Positions 33,022-44,772 of a stretch of DNA of 64,000 bases are shown here, one piece after another; the first letter of the stretch is position 1; every line of letters begins with the position of its first letter. The notes under the pieces are model-generated. The model was not told where the DNA came from, did not search any database, and saw only the letters and a list, made by a program, of their open reading frames with translations. The position numbers and the translations under genes were made by a program. This DNA comes from Cephalotus follicularis (lineage: Eukaryota > Streptophyta > Magnoliopsida > Oxalidales > Cephalotaceae). Location: contig BDDD01000086.1 of assembly GCA_001972305.1 (NCBI GenBank), forward strand, positions 174,663 through 238,662. The letters run 5' to 3'.

Positions 33022-33780
33022 TTCCAGTGGTAGCCGAGTTCGGAGATGTATTTCCTTAGGACTTGACATCCTTACCACTCGACCAAGAGACAGAGTTTGT
33101 TATTGATCTTTTACTAGGGACAACTCCAGTTTCCAGAGCACTGTATTGTATACAACCGATTAAACTGAAAGAACTAAAAGTACAGTTATAGGACATTATA
33201 GACAAAGGTTTCATCAGACTGAGTGTTTCACCTTGGGGAGCACCAGTCCTGTTTGTCAAGAAGAAAGATGGATCGCTGCGGATGTACATCGATTATCGGT
33301 TGCTCATTAGGGTCACAGTGAAGAATAGGTACCCTCTACCGCATATCGATGAGTTGTTTGATCAGTTAAGAGGTGCCACAATGTAATATAAACTTGATTT
33401 GAGATTGGGTTATCAGCAGCTGAGAGTCAAACAAAGTGATAATGCTAAGATTGTTTTCAGGTCCAGATACGGCCATTATGAGTTTCTAGTTATGCCTTTC
33501 TGCATGACTAATGCACTTGCCGCCTTCATGGACTTGATGAATCAAGTGTTCAGCCCTTACTTGGATTAGCTTATAGTAGTCTTCATTGATGACATCCTGG
33601 TCTATTCTAAGACCGAGGAGGTGCATGCCCAGCACCTTTATACAATGTTACAGACTTTAAGAGATCGTCGTCTGTATGCCAATTTCAACAACTATGAATT
33701 ATGGCTATAGAAGGTTGCTTTTATTGGACATATCATATCCAGCAGTGGTTTATCAGTGGATCCATCAAAGATAGAATCAG
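33022..33780 (+). pseudogene. Tekay-type reverse transcriptase (decayed)
   Basis: Reads EFVIDLLLGTTPVSRAPYRI, a [20 protein letters not shown] block, [25 protein letters not shown]-type and GYQQLRVK blocks, and an intact catalytic block [12 protein letters not shown] at about 33575. In-frame stops occur at four or more sites. It begins immediately after the deletion junction with the LTR, so the protease is missing. Confidence 0.88.
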
Positions 33781-33836
33781 TGAAAGGGTAGAAACGTCCA
33801 TAAAATGTTTCTGAAGTCCGTAGTTTCTTTGAACTA

Positions 33837-34400
33837 TTGGGTTACTACCGCAGATTCGTTGAGAATTTTTCACGGATCATCACACCGTTGACTCGACTTA
33901 GTCAGAAACAAGGGACTTTTGTATGGGATTCTGAATGTGAACCGAGTTTTCACAAGCTGAATGAGCGATTGATATCTGCTCCTACCTTAACTTTACCTAA
34001 TGGGAATGAAGACTTCATGGTTTATACAGATGCTTTAGGGAAAGGACTTGGATGTGTCCTTATGCACTATGGGAAAGTGATAGCTTTTGCATCCAAAAAG
34101 TTTAAACCTCATGAAGATAACTACCTGGTGCATGATCTTGAATTATTGGCCATCATCTTTGCTCTAAGAAAATGGTGTCACTACCTTTACGGCACTAAGT
34201 TTGTAGTCTTTACGGATCATAAGAGCCTGAAGCACATCTTCTCATAGAAAGAGTTAAACATGAGACAGAGGAGATGGTTTGAGCTACTTAACAACTACAA
34301 CTGTGATATTGAGTACCATCCAGGGAAGCCGAATGTAGTCGTAGGATGGCTTGTATGACATTGTCTTCTGTTTATGCACAATTATCTTTGCTTGATCGGA
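33837..34400 (+). pseudogene. Tekay-type RNase H (decayed)
   Basis: An open stretch of 136 codons starts [20 protein letters not shown] and continues through [20 protein letters not shown] and [15 protein letters not shown], the standard RNase H order of chromoviruses, where it removes RNA from the cDNA hybrid. A stop follows at 34246, and the end blocks are shifted in frame. Confidence 0.88.
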
Positions 34401-34439
34401 TCTGAGATGCTCAGTTTCCTGATGCAGAGTTATAGAAAG

Positions 34440-35730
34440 TAGCCACAACCACCGATGGAGGCTTGAAACCGGATTTCACCCAGACTGTCGATGGTTTATT
34501 GAGGTACCAATGCAGAGTTTGCGTTCCAGTCGACAGCGAGCTGAAGGAAGAGCTTCTATCTCAAGCCCACAGATCTCGTTTCTTCATTCATCTTGGGAGT
34601 ACGAAGATATATCAAGACCTTAAGTTGGGCTACAGGTAGAACAATATGAAACAAGAGATTACAACATTCATAACGAGATGCCTAACTTGTTAGCAAGTTA
34701 AGGCAGAGCACAAGAGACCAGTGGATTTGTTTCATCCCTTGTTTATCCCCAAGTTGAAGTGGGAACAGATAATTATGGATTTTGTCTCCATATTGCATTT
34801 GAAACGTAACAAGCATGATATTATATGGGTTGTGGTCAATCGACTCATGAAGTCGGCCCACTTTATACATATTCGGATGACTTATTATATGGATAGATTG
34901 TCTCGGTTGTATGTAAAAAAAAAGTAGCTATGGGTACGCAGTTGAGCTTTAGCATTACTTTTTACCCACAGACAGATAGATTGTCTGAAAGGACTACGTA
35001 CACGTTGGAAGACATGCTTCTGACATGTGCTATTGACTTTGGAGGTTGTTGGGATGATGACTTGCCCCTGATTGAGTTCTCTTATGATAACAGTTATCAT
35101 GAGAGTATTCGGATGGCCCCGTATGAAGCTCTATATATTAGGAAGTATTGATCATCAGTTTGTTGTGATCAGGTTGACGAGAGAACCTTTTTGGGTCTGG
35201 AAATGGTTAAGATCACCTCGGAAAAGGTGAGGCTCATTCGAGATCGTTTATTGGTAGCTCAAGATCAACAGAAGAGGTATGCCGATGTTCGTCGGAGAGG
35301 ATTAGAGTTTGAGATTGGTGACCATGTGTTTTGGAAGGTGTCTCCAACCATGGGCGTTATGAGATTTTGGAAGAAAGAGAAGCTTTCTCCACGTTTCATT
35401 GGACCTTTCAAGATCTTGGAGCGGATTGGCCGTTTTGCTTATAGACTTGCCTTATCTCCAACATTGTCGAACGTTCATAACATGTTCCATGTTTCCCACT
35501 TGAGGAAATATCATTGGGATCCTTCGCACATCATTGAGTACAAACAGATATAGATCAAACCAGACTTGTCTTATGCAAAGACGCCGGTTTAGATTGTCGA
35601 TAGAAAGGAGAGTGTACTGAGGAACAATACCATTCCTTTGGTCAATGTCCTATGGGAGCATCACGGCATAGAGGAATGCAACTAGGAGTGGGAAGATGAC
35701 ACGAGAGCGAGATACCCTTTTGTTTTATGG
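34440..35730 (+). pseudogene. Tekay-type integrase with chromodomain (internal deletion)
   Basis: Carries the zinc-finger region (34560-34700), KWEQIIMDFV with the first core region, then at about 34912-34930 a run of nine A residues where the block with the second catalytic Asp (normally ..DRDPRFTS..) is absent. It resumes at MGTQLSFSITFYPQTDRLSE, continues to the C-terminal GPFKILERIGRFAYRLAL block and HVSHLRKYHWDPSHII (35191-35553), and ends in a chromodomain-like segment (35590-35730) with VLWEHHG and DTRARYPF. The deletion and stops make it inactive. Confidence 0.87.
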
Positions 35731-36179
35731 TTGTTAATCTGGGACAAAGTTCTTATAAGGATGAGAGGATGTAACGACCCGAATTTATCTGTTGTATTTT
35801 ATTGTGTGCTCAGTATTATTTGTACCCTATTGTATTTGGCTGGATTAGAATATTTTATATTCATTCTCATATTTCTGTTTATGCATACCTATCTCTGTTA
35901 TTATTCGGGTTAGTTATATTTGAGTTTCGGGAGCGTGGGATCACTTTTGGTTACAATGTGTAGATCCATTTTGGACCACACAAATTACTTGATAGTGCTT
36001 TTAGGGTTTTATTTTGGGTTTGACCTAGAAATGATTCTATGATTAAATCATTGAAACAAATGGTTTTAAACTGATCTAAGGACCCTAAAATACATTTACA
36101 AACACTTGAAATTGAAAGAAAATGATTTACCAAAGGATTGAATTGAAAATGGATTTTGGAACTTAACCAGAAAACCTTC

Positions 36180-36480
36180 TGTACTTCCTAAGCGCTGGCG
36201 CTTTGCCCATAAGCGTCGCTGCTTAGTGCAGTTTTACACCTGAAAACTATATGATGCCAACCAAAGTGCTAACGCTAAGGTTGAAATCGTCATCACTTAA
36301 CTTGGGTTTATTCTAGTACTACGCGTTGCCGCTAAGTGCTAACCCTTACACCGCAGACCAAAGCATTGGCGCTTAAGTCTAAACTATCGCTGCTCAGATC
36401 TTCCTATTACACAATTGAACTAAGGCACTTAAGCATCGTCACTTGGTTTGAAACCGCCAACGCTTAAGACCTGTTTTCTA
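36180..36480. repeat. GCGCTGACGCTTAAG palindromic motifs, 3' LTR
   Basis: Counterpart of 31310-31600 with point differences, for example aagcgctggcgctttg and cattggcgcttaag. Confidence 0.78.
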
Positions 36481-37032
36481 CTATTTGAACCATTTTCAAC
36501 TTGTTTTCAAAATGACTGCTTGACCAGACCGATCTTGAGATTCTCAAGCATTTTTAAACTGTTTTCTTCTTAGTTAGGCAGGTCATGATCTTTCGATAAA
36601 TCAATTGATTGTGCAACACTATCAATTGATATGATTGATCAACTGATTCATTGACCGATAGATTGATTGACTGACTGACTGATTTGGGACTCGTCCATAT
36701 ATCAACAGACTCATCGTATTGAACGATTGTGTTGTCGCGTTGATTGATTTTTAGATTATTTGACTATGACCATAGGCGTGTTAGCGATCTCTAGTCAGGC
36801 TAGCTATAATGTGGTTAAACGTCCATCTGTTCCCCTTGTTAGACCTTCGTCGCCTATTGGCTTTTACTACTGATATTGATTAATTGATTGTTCCTATTAG
36901 AGCTACCTCGTGACTTTAGTCAGGTTGTGAGACGATCGTTATATACCATATGTTCTCCATGATTGCATCGTCAATAGTCTTTGGGTGAGACTATTATACT
37001 TGAACCACCTACGGACATAGCTATTACCCTCA

Positions 37033-37230
37033 TGTGGCACTTACCACTGAGTATACGTTGAGACGGCACTTACCATCGACTATACGCTTAGATGGCACTT
37101 ACCATCAAGGATGTGCTTGGACGACACTTACCATCAAGTATACACACAAGTGGCATTTATCACTGTGTATGTACTCAGATGGCACTTACAACTAAATAGG
37201 CACTTAGATGGACCTTACCACTAAGTAGGC
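37033..37230. repeat. 29-bp tandem repeat, 3' LTR (7 copies)
   Basis: Same unit as 32127-32312, with one extra copy (ggcacttacaactaaatagg). Confidence 0.88.
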
Positions 37231-37893
37231 CTAGTGGATTTAATCTAACCGACCTAAGTCTACTGGGCCGGTCTAGCCTTCCTCTCTAATGGATTACCCT
37301 CCGGGGGTTAGATTGTTGGTACTAATATTGACTTAATTTGATTTGTACAGATTTGAGATCACACGCTCTATAGGATTTACTTGATTTGATGTAGGTGTTC
37401 TTGCACTCTGCTATTTATTGTCTATTAGATGATTGATAGGACTGATATACATCGGTATGGGACGGCTGTATACGAATGGTAGATCGCAATTGACATTCAT
37501 GCATTCACATGCCTTACATTATTACTGTACACTTGATATTTGACACTGTGCACTTACACATTTATATGATACTGTAGGGATCAGTGGTCGTAAAGATTGT
37601 TAGTTCCACCTTTCTGTCAGAGACTTGAAGATCGTAATGCTTTACTTTATTACCTTTGACATGTATTAAGTATGTATTGTATTTGAGTTGATATTGTACT
37701 GGAATTCATGCTTATAATAATTATATGGTTATTGTTGTTACTCCTAAGCTTGAATATTTTACATGTGTTGCAATAAAGTTTTAAATCATCCTGCTTTGGA
37801 TACATTACCTAGACCCGACTACTGTATTTGACTGTATATTACTGTATGTAATGCCACGTGTCTAGCCCTTCAGGTGCGGGGTGTTACAAAAGG

Positions 37894-37987
37894 CCGGTAT
37901 TTTGTTTTCTAGCTAGCCTTACCTACCTGATAGGTACGACATTGAGAAACAATCCTAGAGACATCCTTATAGATGGAAGGCCAAAAG
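37894..37987 (-). pseudogene. Gypsy-2 integrase zinc-region fragment between two insertions
   Basis: Only 94 bp survive between the Tekay-type element and Copia-2. The minus strand reads WPSIYKDVSRIVSQCRTYQV, the block after the HHCC zinc finger; the second Cys of CxxC has become Tyr. Confidence 0.8.
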
Positions 37988-39690
37988 TGTTAGAGATGAA
38001 GTGTTGGAAGCCAGTGTCGAGCTTGTATTTACTTTATCTTGTATAAACGATTTATAAATTCAATAAAGATGTTTATGTTTTATCAATGGCTATGAGTTCG
38101 TTTCTTTAATACATGCTTTATTAATTGTAAATGAATGTCTTGGAATAAAGTTAGAGAACCAAGTTCATGATGAGATCATGATGTGAGAGTTGAAATCTAG
38201 GTATACTTTATTTCGAATCTTCCTGGTCATAGGATTGACACTCAGGGCATGATCAATCCGGATAGACCAGCACATACTGTCAGATCGGTAAGCAGAGGGT
38301 GACTGATCTCACACTCACTCGCATTGATGATGCTATGACAACTACGTGGGTGCTCGTTTAATGAGTTCACTGAAGGTGACTATTAATAGAATACATGTAT
38401 GGAGTTTTACTTACATGTCAGACAGAATTCTAGTTTTACAGTAGTGTATGTGGTCCTTGGACATGAGCCATCACTGGATGCCTTGTGCATAGGGTGCTGT
38501 GTTTTGATGATACTTAAATACATATTCTATAAAGTGTATACATGCATTACTTGGACATAGTACGCTTATGTATGGATGCATGTGAACTGGCAACAATGAA
38601 TCCATTGCTTCTAGTAAAAGAAGATTATGCTCAGAATGATTTTCGTTAGCGATTAAACCCCTGGCCAGGCTAGCCACGATATCAAGAGTGTGATATCATT
38701 GGTTGAATATTAGATGGGCACCTCTAATATTATTTAGGCTAATGAAAGATAGTCACAAGGCTAAAGATTAAATTATTGGTGTCTGACATAATCCGTACCA
38801 TAGATTTAATCAGAGTATTGTCAATGGAGGGACTATACATGCATGTACCTGTAAATAGTGGTTCATAAATTATTCATATTACCTGGGGGTCGTTATGCAT
38901 TGCTAGATGTCGATGTCGACCAGTAGGATACCCGAAATTAAATTGATAAATTAAGAAAAGAATTAAAAGAGTTTAATTCAAAATGTCCAGGAGAATATTT
39001 TTTATGTGATAATAAATATTTAATTGGATAATCGTGAGTGTCACGATTTAATCCTACGGCCAGCGTAATAGTGAACTTATAGGGCCACACACAATACAGG
39101 CTGATATTTCCAATACGTAATGAGAGAAAAATAATTAGGATAATTTTTATTAATTATATTAAAGAAAGAAAGAATTATAAAAGGATAGGGATTCCTTTTA
39201 AGATAGAGGACTAGTAGGATTAGCAGAGTGTGTTTCAATTGGGACTTGTCTAGCAGCAACTATATAAACACATCTCTCTATTCACAAAGAAGACTTTTAG
39301 CTCTTGTTTAAAACCCTAGCCGCTCCTCTCTCTCTCATATACAATCAAGAGTTGATAGCTTGTGAAGCTGTCGTGTCGGAGATTGAAACTTGGTGTAGAT
39401 ACCTTGGAGGCTTTCTATACTTGGAAGCTAGAACTGTTTCATACGTTCAATAAGTAGCTGTGCTTTTGGAAGCAAGAAGACACATAGGAAGAAGGAAGGA
39501 GCCGTTCCATTCATGTGAGTAATTCCGCCTGCTTCTCCCTATTGATTTATATCTAACTATATATGTATGCTCAAAAGATCCTGGAAACGAACCATATGGC
39601 TTGATATTCATGAGATGATCACACAATATATGCTTTAGGGTTTTATGCATCTAGATATTTTATTGTATAAATCGCCATAAGGTTCCAACA
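37988..39690 (+). repeat. Copia-2 5' LTR
   Basis: Starts TGTTAGAGATGAAGTG and ends GGTTCCAACA; 1703 bp. A CT-rich stretch with a small TATA-like tatataaacac at 39261 precedes the likely transcription start. Close to the LTRs at 45274 and 48339. Confidence 0.93.
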
Positions 39691-39693
39691 AAA

Positions 39694-39705
39694 TGGTATC
39701 AGAGC
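39694..39705 (+). promoter_or_regulatory. Primer-binding site of Copia-2
   Basis: tggtatcagagc, complementary to the 3' end of initiator Met tRNA, three bases after the LTR end. Confidence 0.93.
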
Positions 39706-39824
39706 GAGGTTTGATGCATATATATAGTTAGAAACCTGTTTGTTGATGATATGCTTGAATTGTTTGGGTTTAATCCGTGAGACGAAAGCATGGGATGCAA
39801 ATTTACGATTCCCTGTTGTCGCGA

Positions 39825-40130
39825 AAATGTCGACGCTTTCCAGTAAAGCGTCAACGTCTGCGTGCGATACCACTGCAGAATCGCAAGAAGATGCGTAAAA
39901 CGTCGACGCCTTTGAGAAAAGCATCGACGCTTAGGCGCTAAAGCGCTGACGCTTTTGAGAAAAGTGTCAACGCTTAGGCGTTAAAGCATCGATGATTTGC
40001 TCTAAAGCGTCGACGTCTATGATGTTAATACTGCGCCTTCACTCGATGAAAGCGTCACGCTTAAGGAAGTGTCAACGCTTAATGCATGAACGTCGACGCT
40101 TTGTTCTAAAGCGTCGACGCTCTGGCGTGT
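39825..40130. repeat. AAGCGTCGACGCTTT palindrome array in Copia-2 leader
   Basis: About twelve copies, for example aatgtcgacgctttcc, aaagcgtcaacgtctg, aacgtcgacgcctttgag, aaagcgctgacgcttttg, aaagcgtcgacgtct and gaacgtcgacgctttg. Many are perfect palindromes around GTCGAC. They lie between the primer-binding site and gag. Confidence 0.88.
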
Positions 40131-40844
40131 TATTACGAAAAAAAGAGTTTTTCCAAATTACCCAATCAATTGTCTATATTTTTAGAATTATATCTATCAA
40201 GTTTATTTATTAATTCAATGATATTGAATATGCATGATTGTATGGCTATGGACTTGACCTAGTTTATCTTATTTTATTCAATTGTTGAATGTATGGTTTT
40301 TATTTTTCATATTTTTTGGGTTGTAATATTTTGAGACTTGCATGTCTCTCTTCTCTCTTTTAATTTGTATCAACAATTCTTCTTTACCTCCTTGTAACTC
40401 CCCTTGATTTATTTCAAGGTTTATATAGTTTATAGTTGGTTTATGTAATTTAAGAGCGAGTGTCACAGCGGAAGCAAGTTGGAGAAGAACCAAGATATTA
40501 CAAGACTCATGCATGTATGAGAGCGAATGTATGATTGTAATAATATACCTAGGAATGAGACCAGCAGCTTGTTTGAGAGTCAAACAAGTTGCAGTAGTAA
40601 AGACCATAACCGGCCATTAGTTTATAGTATGTATGTGATGCATGTCTAAATTCTATTCTAGAGGTTCCAACGGTCTCTCCATATTATGCCATGTACCTGT
40701 AATGAGATTAATAAAGGCTTGGATAAAATAATAATAATTTGATTATTAAATCCTTAATTATACCATTATATCAAATTAAAGCGAAATGGGTACAAGAGAG
40801 TGTTCGGTCGTTACCTTCTGCCATTACAACTTATATAGATGCTT

Positions 40845-41165
40845 TTAGAAATTGTAAGTGTTTTGGCCCTCATCAAGACTTGCTTTTTCTAGGGACATCT
40901 ATATGAGTTGAACATGAGATGTACATACATATGAATTGTGAATGTGAATGTTTTGGTCCCCGTCAAGATTCACATTCATTGTGTGTTGGATGGTAGGTTA
41001 AACTTGACTAGAATACATGCTGCGTTTTGGCCCCGTCAAGGTCATGTGTACACTAGAGGCAAAAAGCGATGATCGGGAATCATGCTATTGTATGGTTGGC
41101 AAGAGTTTGCCTAACTACAAGATTCAGTATATCGTTTTGGCCCCCGTCAATGTTATACTGAATAT
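40845..41165 (+). repeat. Dispersed repeat TTTTGGCCCCCGTCAA in Copia-2 leader
   Basis: Four copies of a 16-20 bp motif (gttttggccctcatcaag, gttttggtccccgtcaag, cgttttggccccgtcaag, cgttttggcccccgtcaa) at roughly 80-110 bp spacing. Each is preceded and followed by repeats of the neighbouring word (for example 'gaatgtgaatg...cattcac'), giving stem-like surroundings. Function unknown; an RNA packaging or leader structure is a guess. Confidence 0.75.
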
Positions 41166-41384
41166 GTTGTAGGACACTGATTCTCACTCGGAAATGAGAT
41201 CCATGATACTTGGATTGTTATTTCTCGTCTCCCATAATATTTTAGGGTTATGGGATTCGCGTAAAACAGTGGGAGCCTGAGAGGAAAAAGACCTAAAAGA
41301 TTAAAGACCAAATCTCTATGGTTATAAACATTTAAATTGAATTTATCTGAATATTGTCTTTATTTTATATCTGCAGAAATCACA

Positions 41385-42343
41385 ATGACAAACCTCCTCA
41401 CTGTAATTCTTGAGAAGAATCAGTTGACAGGACCAAATTTTGTGGACTAGCTACGGAATGTCAGAATAGTTCTGAATTTTGAGGACATAGAGTATGTCCT
41501 AGAGGCCCCTATGCCAACACTGCTTGCTGAAGATGCTTCAACCAAAGATCGTGCCATTTATAAGAAATGGGTGGCTGATGAAAAGAAAGTCAGAAGCTAC
41601 CTAATGACATCGATGAGCAATGCCCTACAAATCCAGCATGAATCGATGCGAGATTCTGGGGAAGTTCTCCTACATCTCCGTGAGTTATACAGAGAGACTA
41701 GTAGGAATGCTCGGTTCCAGCTCACTATTGAGCTGTATGGCACTAAAATGGCTGAAGGATCTTCTGTCAATGATCATGTGCTTAAGATGATCAATGCGAT
41801 TGAACGTCTTGCTGCTCTTGGCATCATTCGGGATGCTGAATTAAGCACAGATATGATCCTTCATTTGCTTCCACCTTCCTTCTCTGGTTTCATCACCAAT
41901 TTTAACATGAATAGGATATTAGCCACTTTGACTGACCTTCTAAACATGCTGAGGGATGCCGAAGTGAACATGAATAGGGGCAATGCGCCAGTCATGATGG
42001 TAGGATCGTCCCGTAGGCCCAAGAGGAAGGGCAAGTCCAACCTTGAGAAGGGGAAGACTAAAAGTGGGACAATACCACCACGACCGACATCTTTCAAACT
42101 AGAGAAAGCCAAACCACATAATCAGACAAACCAGCAAGTTGTTGCTGCACCAGATACTGTCGCAAGAGTTTCGCCTGCTGAGGAGTCTGCCTCAGAAGCT
42201 CCTGCTAAGTGACCGTGCTTCCACTGTGGGAAGCCAAGACATTGGAAAAGGAACTGTGTGACATTCCTTCGATCAATTGGCAAAGGTATGCCCTATTTGT
42301 CTTATATAGAGGTGAATATGAATATTTCTGATCCATCTTCCTG
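41385..42343 (+). pseudogene. Copia-2 gag with zinc knuckle (two nonsense codons)
   Basis: Starts at ATG 41385 (MTNLLTVILEKNQ), with a TAG at the Trp position of the conserved NFxxWLRN block. It continues in one frame through a UBN2 gag segment (LYRETSRNARFQLTIELY, then MAEGSSVNDHVLKMI) and a basic region, has a TGA at 42210, then the zinc knuckle C-F-H-C-G-K-P-R-H-W-K-R-N-C. Gag assembles the particle and binds RNA. Two point nonsense changes in an otherwise long frame indicate fairly recent decay. Confidence 0.9.
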
Positions 42344-44510
42344 AATTTTTCACAGCGGATGTGGTACTCACATAGGTTCTAATTTACAGGCCCTTACGGA
42401 CAAATGAAACCTTGAGAAGGGTGAGGAAGATCTACGGCTTGCGGATGGATCCGTTGTTGAAGCCATAGCTATAGGATTAGTTTATATTTTGTTGCCTTCG
42501 GGCCAAAGTTTAGAACTCAAACGTTGTGTTTATCCGCCTCACATTTTGCGAAATATTATTTCTATTCTAGCATTAGATGCTGAAGGTTTTCATATTATTT
42601 TTAAAGACAAGTGTTGTTCTATTTTATTTAATAATAAGATTTATGCAAAATGTTTCCTTCACGATGGATTATATATATTGAGTAAACATGAGATTGTTTT
42701 CAATATGTAAAAAGACAATAAAAGAAAGAGAGATGAAGTTAATCAATCATACCTATGTCATTGCAGACTTGGTCATATAAGTAAGAAAAGAGTCCACACG
42801 TTGATCTCGGATGGATACTTTGATTTTTCAACGTATCAACCACTTCTAACTTGTGACCCTTGTCTTAAAGGTAAAATGACCAAATCTCCATTCACAGGGA
42901 AAGGGGAAAGGACCCCAGAACTGCTAGGTCTAGTACATACTGATGCATGTGGACCGATGATAGTTGATTCCAGAGGTGGATATTCCTACTTCATAACATT
43001 TACGGATGATCATTATCGTTTTGGTTATTTTTACCTTATGCGGCACAAATCTGAAGCCTTTGAAAAGTTCAAAGAATTCAGACAAGAAGTAGAGAAACAG
43101 ACTGGTAAAAGTCTGAAGACTCTTCGATCAGATCGAGGTGGTGAGTATCTCTCCACCGAGTTTTTAATGTATCTTAGGGATAATGGGATTACCTCTCAGT
43201 GGACCTTTGGGAACACCACAGCATAATGGTGTGTCCAAAAGGAGAAATTGTACCTTGCTTGACATGGTGCGTAGCATGATGAGTGCTGCTGGACTTTCAC
43301 TGTCTTTCTGGGGTAATGCTTTAGAGACTGCTGTTCTCTTATTGAACAGGATTCTAACGAAATCTGCTCGCAAAACCCCATATGAGATATGGAACAGAAA
43401 GAAACCCAATCTTAGTTAACTAAGAATATGGGGCTGCCCTGCATATGTTAAGCATGCAGTAGCAGATAAATTGGAATCAAGGTCCATTAAATGTAAACTT
43501 GTGGGATATCCTATAGAAACAAGAGGCTATTACTTCTATTATCCACCTGACAACAAAATGTTTATAGCCAGACATGCTACTTTTCTTGAGAAGGACTTCC
43601 TGTAAGAAGATAGTAGTGGGAGTATGATAGAACTAGATGAACGATCTAAAGAACAACAAGTTATGGATCTATCCAATCCTGTTCAAATTGATGTTCCTGA
43701 AATGCCAGCTACCACAGATACACAACCTCTGCGTAGAACTACTCGATTACCCAGGAAACCTGAGAGATACTATGGTAGTTTTCTCATTGAAGATACCCAA
43801 GAGGTAAATTTCATGAATGATGATCCGGTAAGCTACAAGGAAGCCATATGCAATATGGACTCGGAGAAATGGCTCAAAGCCATGAATTCAAAAATGGAAT
43901 CCATGTACTCCAATAAAGTTTGGGATCTAGTGGATGCACCCGAAAGGGTTAAACCCTTAGGTTGCAAATGGATTTTCAAAAGGAAGCTTGGAGACGATGG
44001 AAAGGTGAAGACCTTCAAAGCTAGGCTGGTAGCCAAAGGTTACAATCAACGGGAAGGGATTGATTATGAGGAAACTTTCTCACCCATAGTCATGCTTAAA
44101 TCCATTCGGATTTTACTTGCTATAGCTGCATATTTTGACTGCTTTTCTCAATGGAAACATTGATGAAGACATTTATATGACTCAACCTGAGGGTTTCATA
44201 TCCACTGGTGAGGACCAGAAAGTGTGTAAGCTTCAGAAGTCCATTTATGGGCTAAAGCAAGCTTCGAGAAGTTGTAACATCCGATTCGATGAGATAATCA
44301 AAGAGTTTGATTTCATTAAGAACCGAGATGAACCATGTGTGTATAAAAAGGTTAGTGGGAGCTCCGTGACTTTCGTGGTCTTGTATGTTGACAACATACT
44401 CCTTATAGGAAATGATGTGATCATGTTGTCGAACGTAAAGGCTTGGTTATCTACAATTTTCTCCATGAAAGACTTGGGAGAAGCTTCCTATATCCTGGAA
44501 TAAAGGTCTA
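42344..44510 (+). pseudogene. Copia-2 protease, integrase and reverse transcriptase (decayed)
   Basis: The protease site reads FHSGCGTHIGS where copia proteases have D-(S/T)-G-C, so the catalytic Asp is lost. The integrase shows CHCRLGHISKKRVHTL, THTDACGP-like LVHTDACGP, a SDRGGEYLS block with the second Asp, then a 1-nt shift at about 43190-43220 before PQHNGVSKRRN, where the usual E of NGVAER is replaced. RT shows KWIFKRKLGDDGKVKTFKAR, DYEETFSPIV, a shift near 44140, MTAFLNGNIDEDIYM and YVDNILLIGND; the second Asp of YVDD has become Asn. A stop at 44501 precedes RNase H. Confidence 0.9.
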
Positions 44511-44772
44511 TAAAGATAGATAAAAAAGTATGATAGGGTTGTCCCAGTCTTTGTACATTAACAGAGTGTTTAAACGGTTTAGCATGGAAAATTCCAAGAA
44601 AGGTTATCTACCTCTATGTCATGGAATTTCACTTTCTAAGTAGATGTCTCCTAAGATAGTAGATATCAGTCAAATCTAGGTGAGAGTCATTGGAAGGCTA
44701 TCAAAGATATCCTCAAGTACCTTAACAGGACTATGGATTTATTCTTGATGTATGGAGGAAAAGGTTTGAAGA

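Larger units (their letters stand above)
30445..37888 (+). mobile_element. Ty3/gypsy chromovirus (Tekay/Del-like), internally deleted
   Basis: Two long LTRs start TGTAACGACCCGAATTTA; the 3' copy ends GGTGCGGGGTGTTACA. Flanks are aaatg (30440-30444) and aaagg (37889-37893), a 5-bp duplication with one mismatch. The internal region holds RT, RNase H and integrase with a chromodomain end, but the 5' LTR end, primer-binding site, gag and protease are missing: LTR sequence stops at about 33021 and RT starts directly. Inserted in Gypsy-2 integrase. Confidence 0.88.
35770..37888 (+). repeat. Tekay-type element 3' LTR
   Basis: Preceded by the purine tract aaggatgagagga. 2.1 kb; ends GTGTTACA. It differs from the 5' LTR by loss of about 440 bp near 35985 and about 130 bp near 37575, and by one more 29-bp repeat unit. 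Confidence 0.88.

Noticed and set aside
39694..39705. tggtatcagagc words at 39694 and 50121 as tRNA fragments
   Set aside because: They are primer-binding sites complementary to initiator Met tRNA, with LTR ends 3 bp upstream; no cloverleaf is present.
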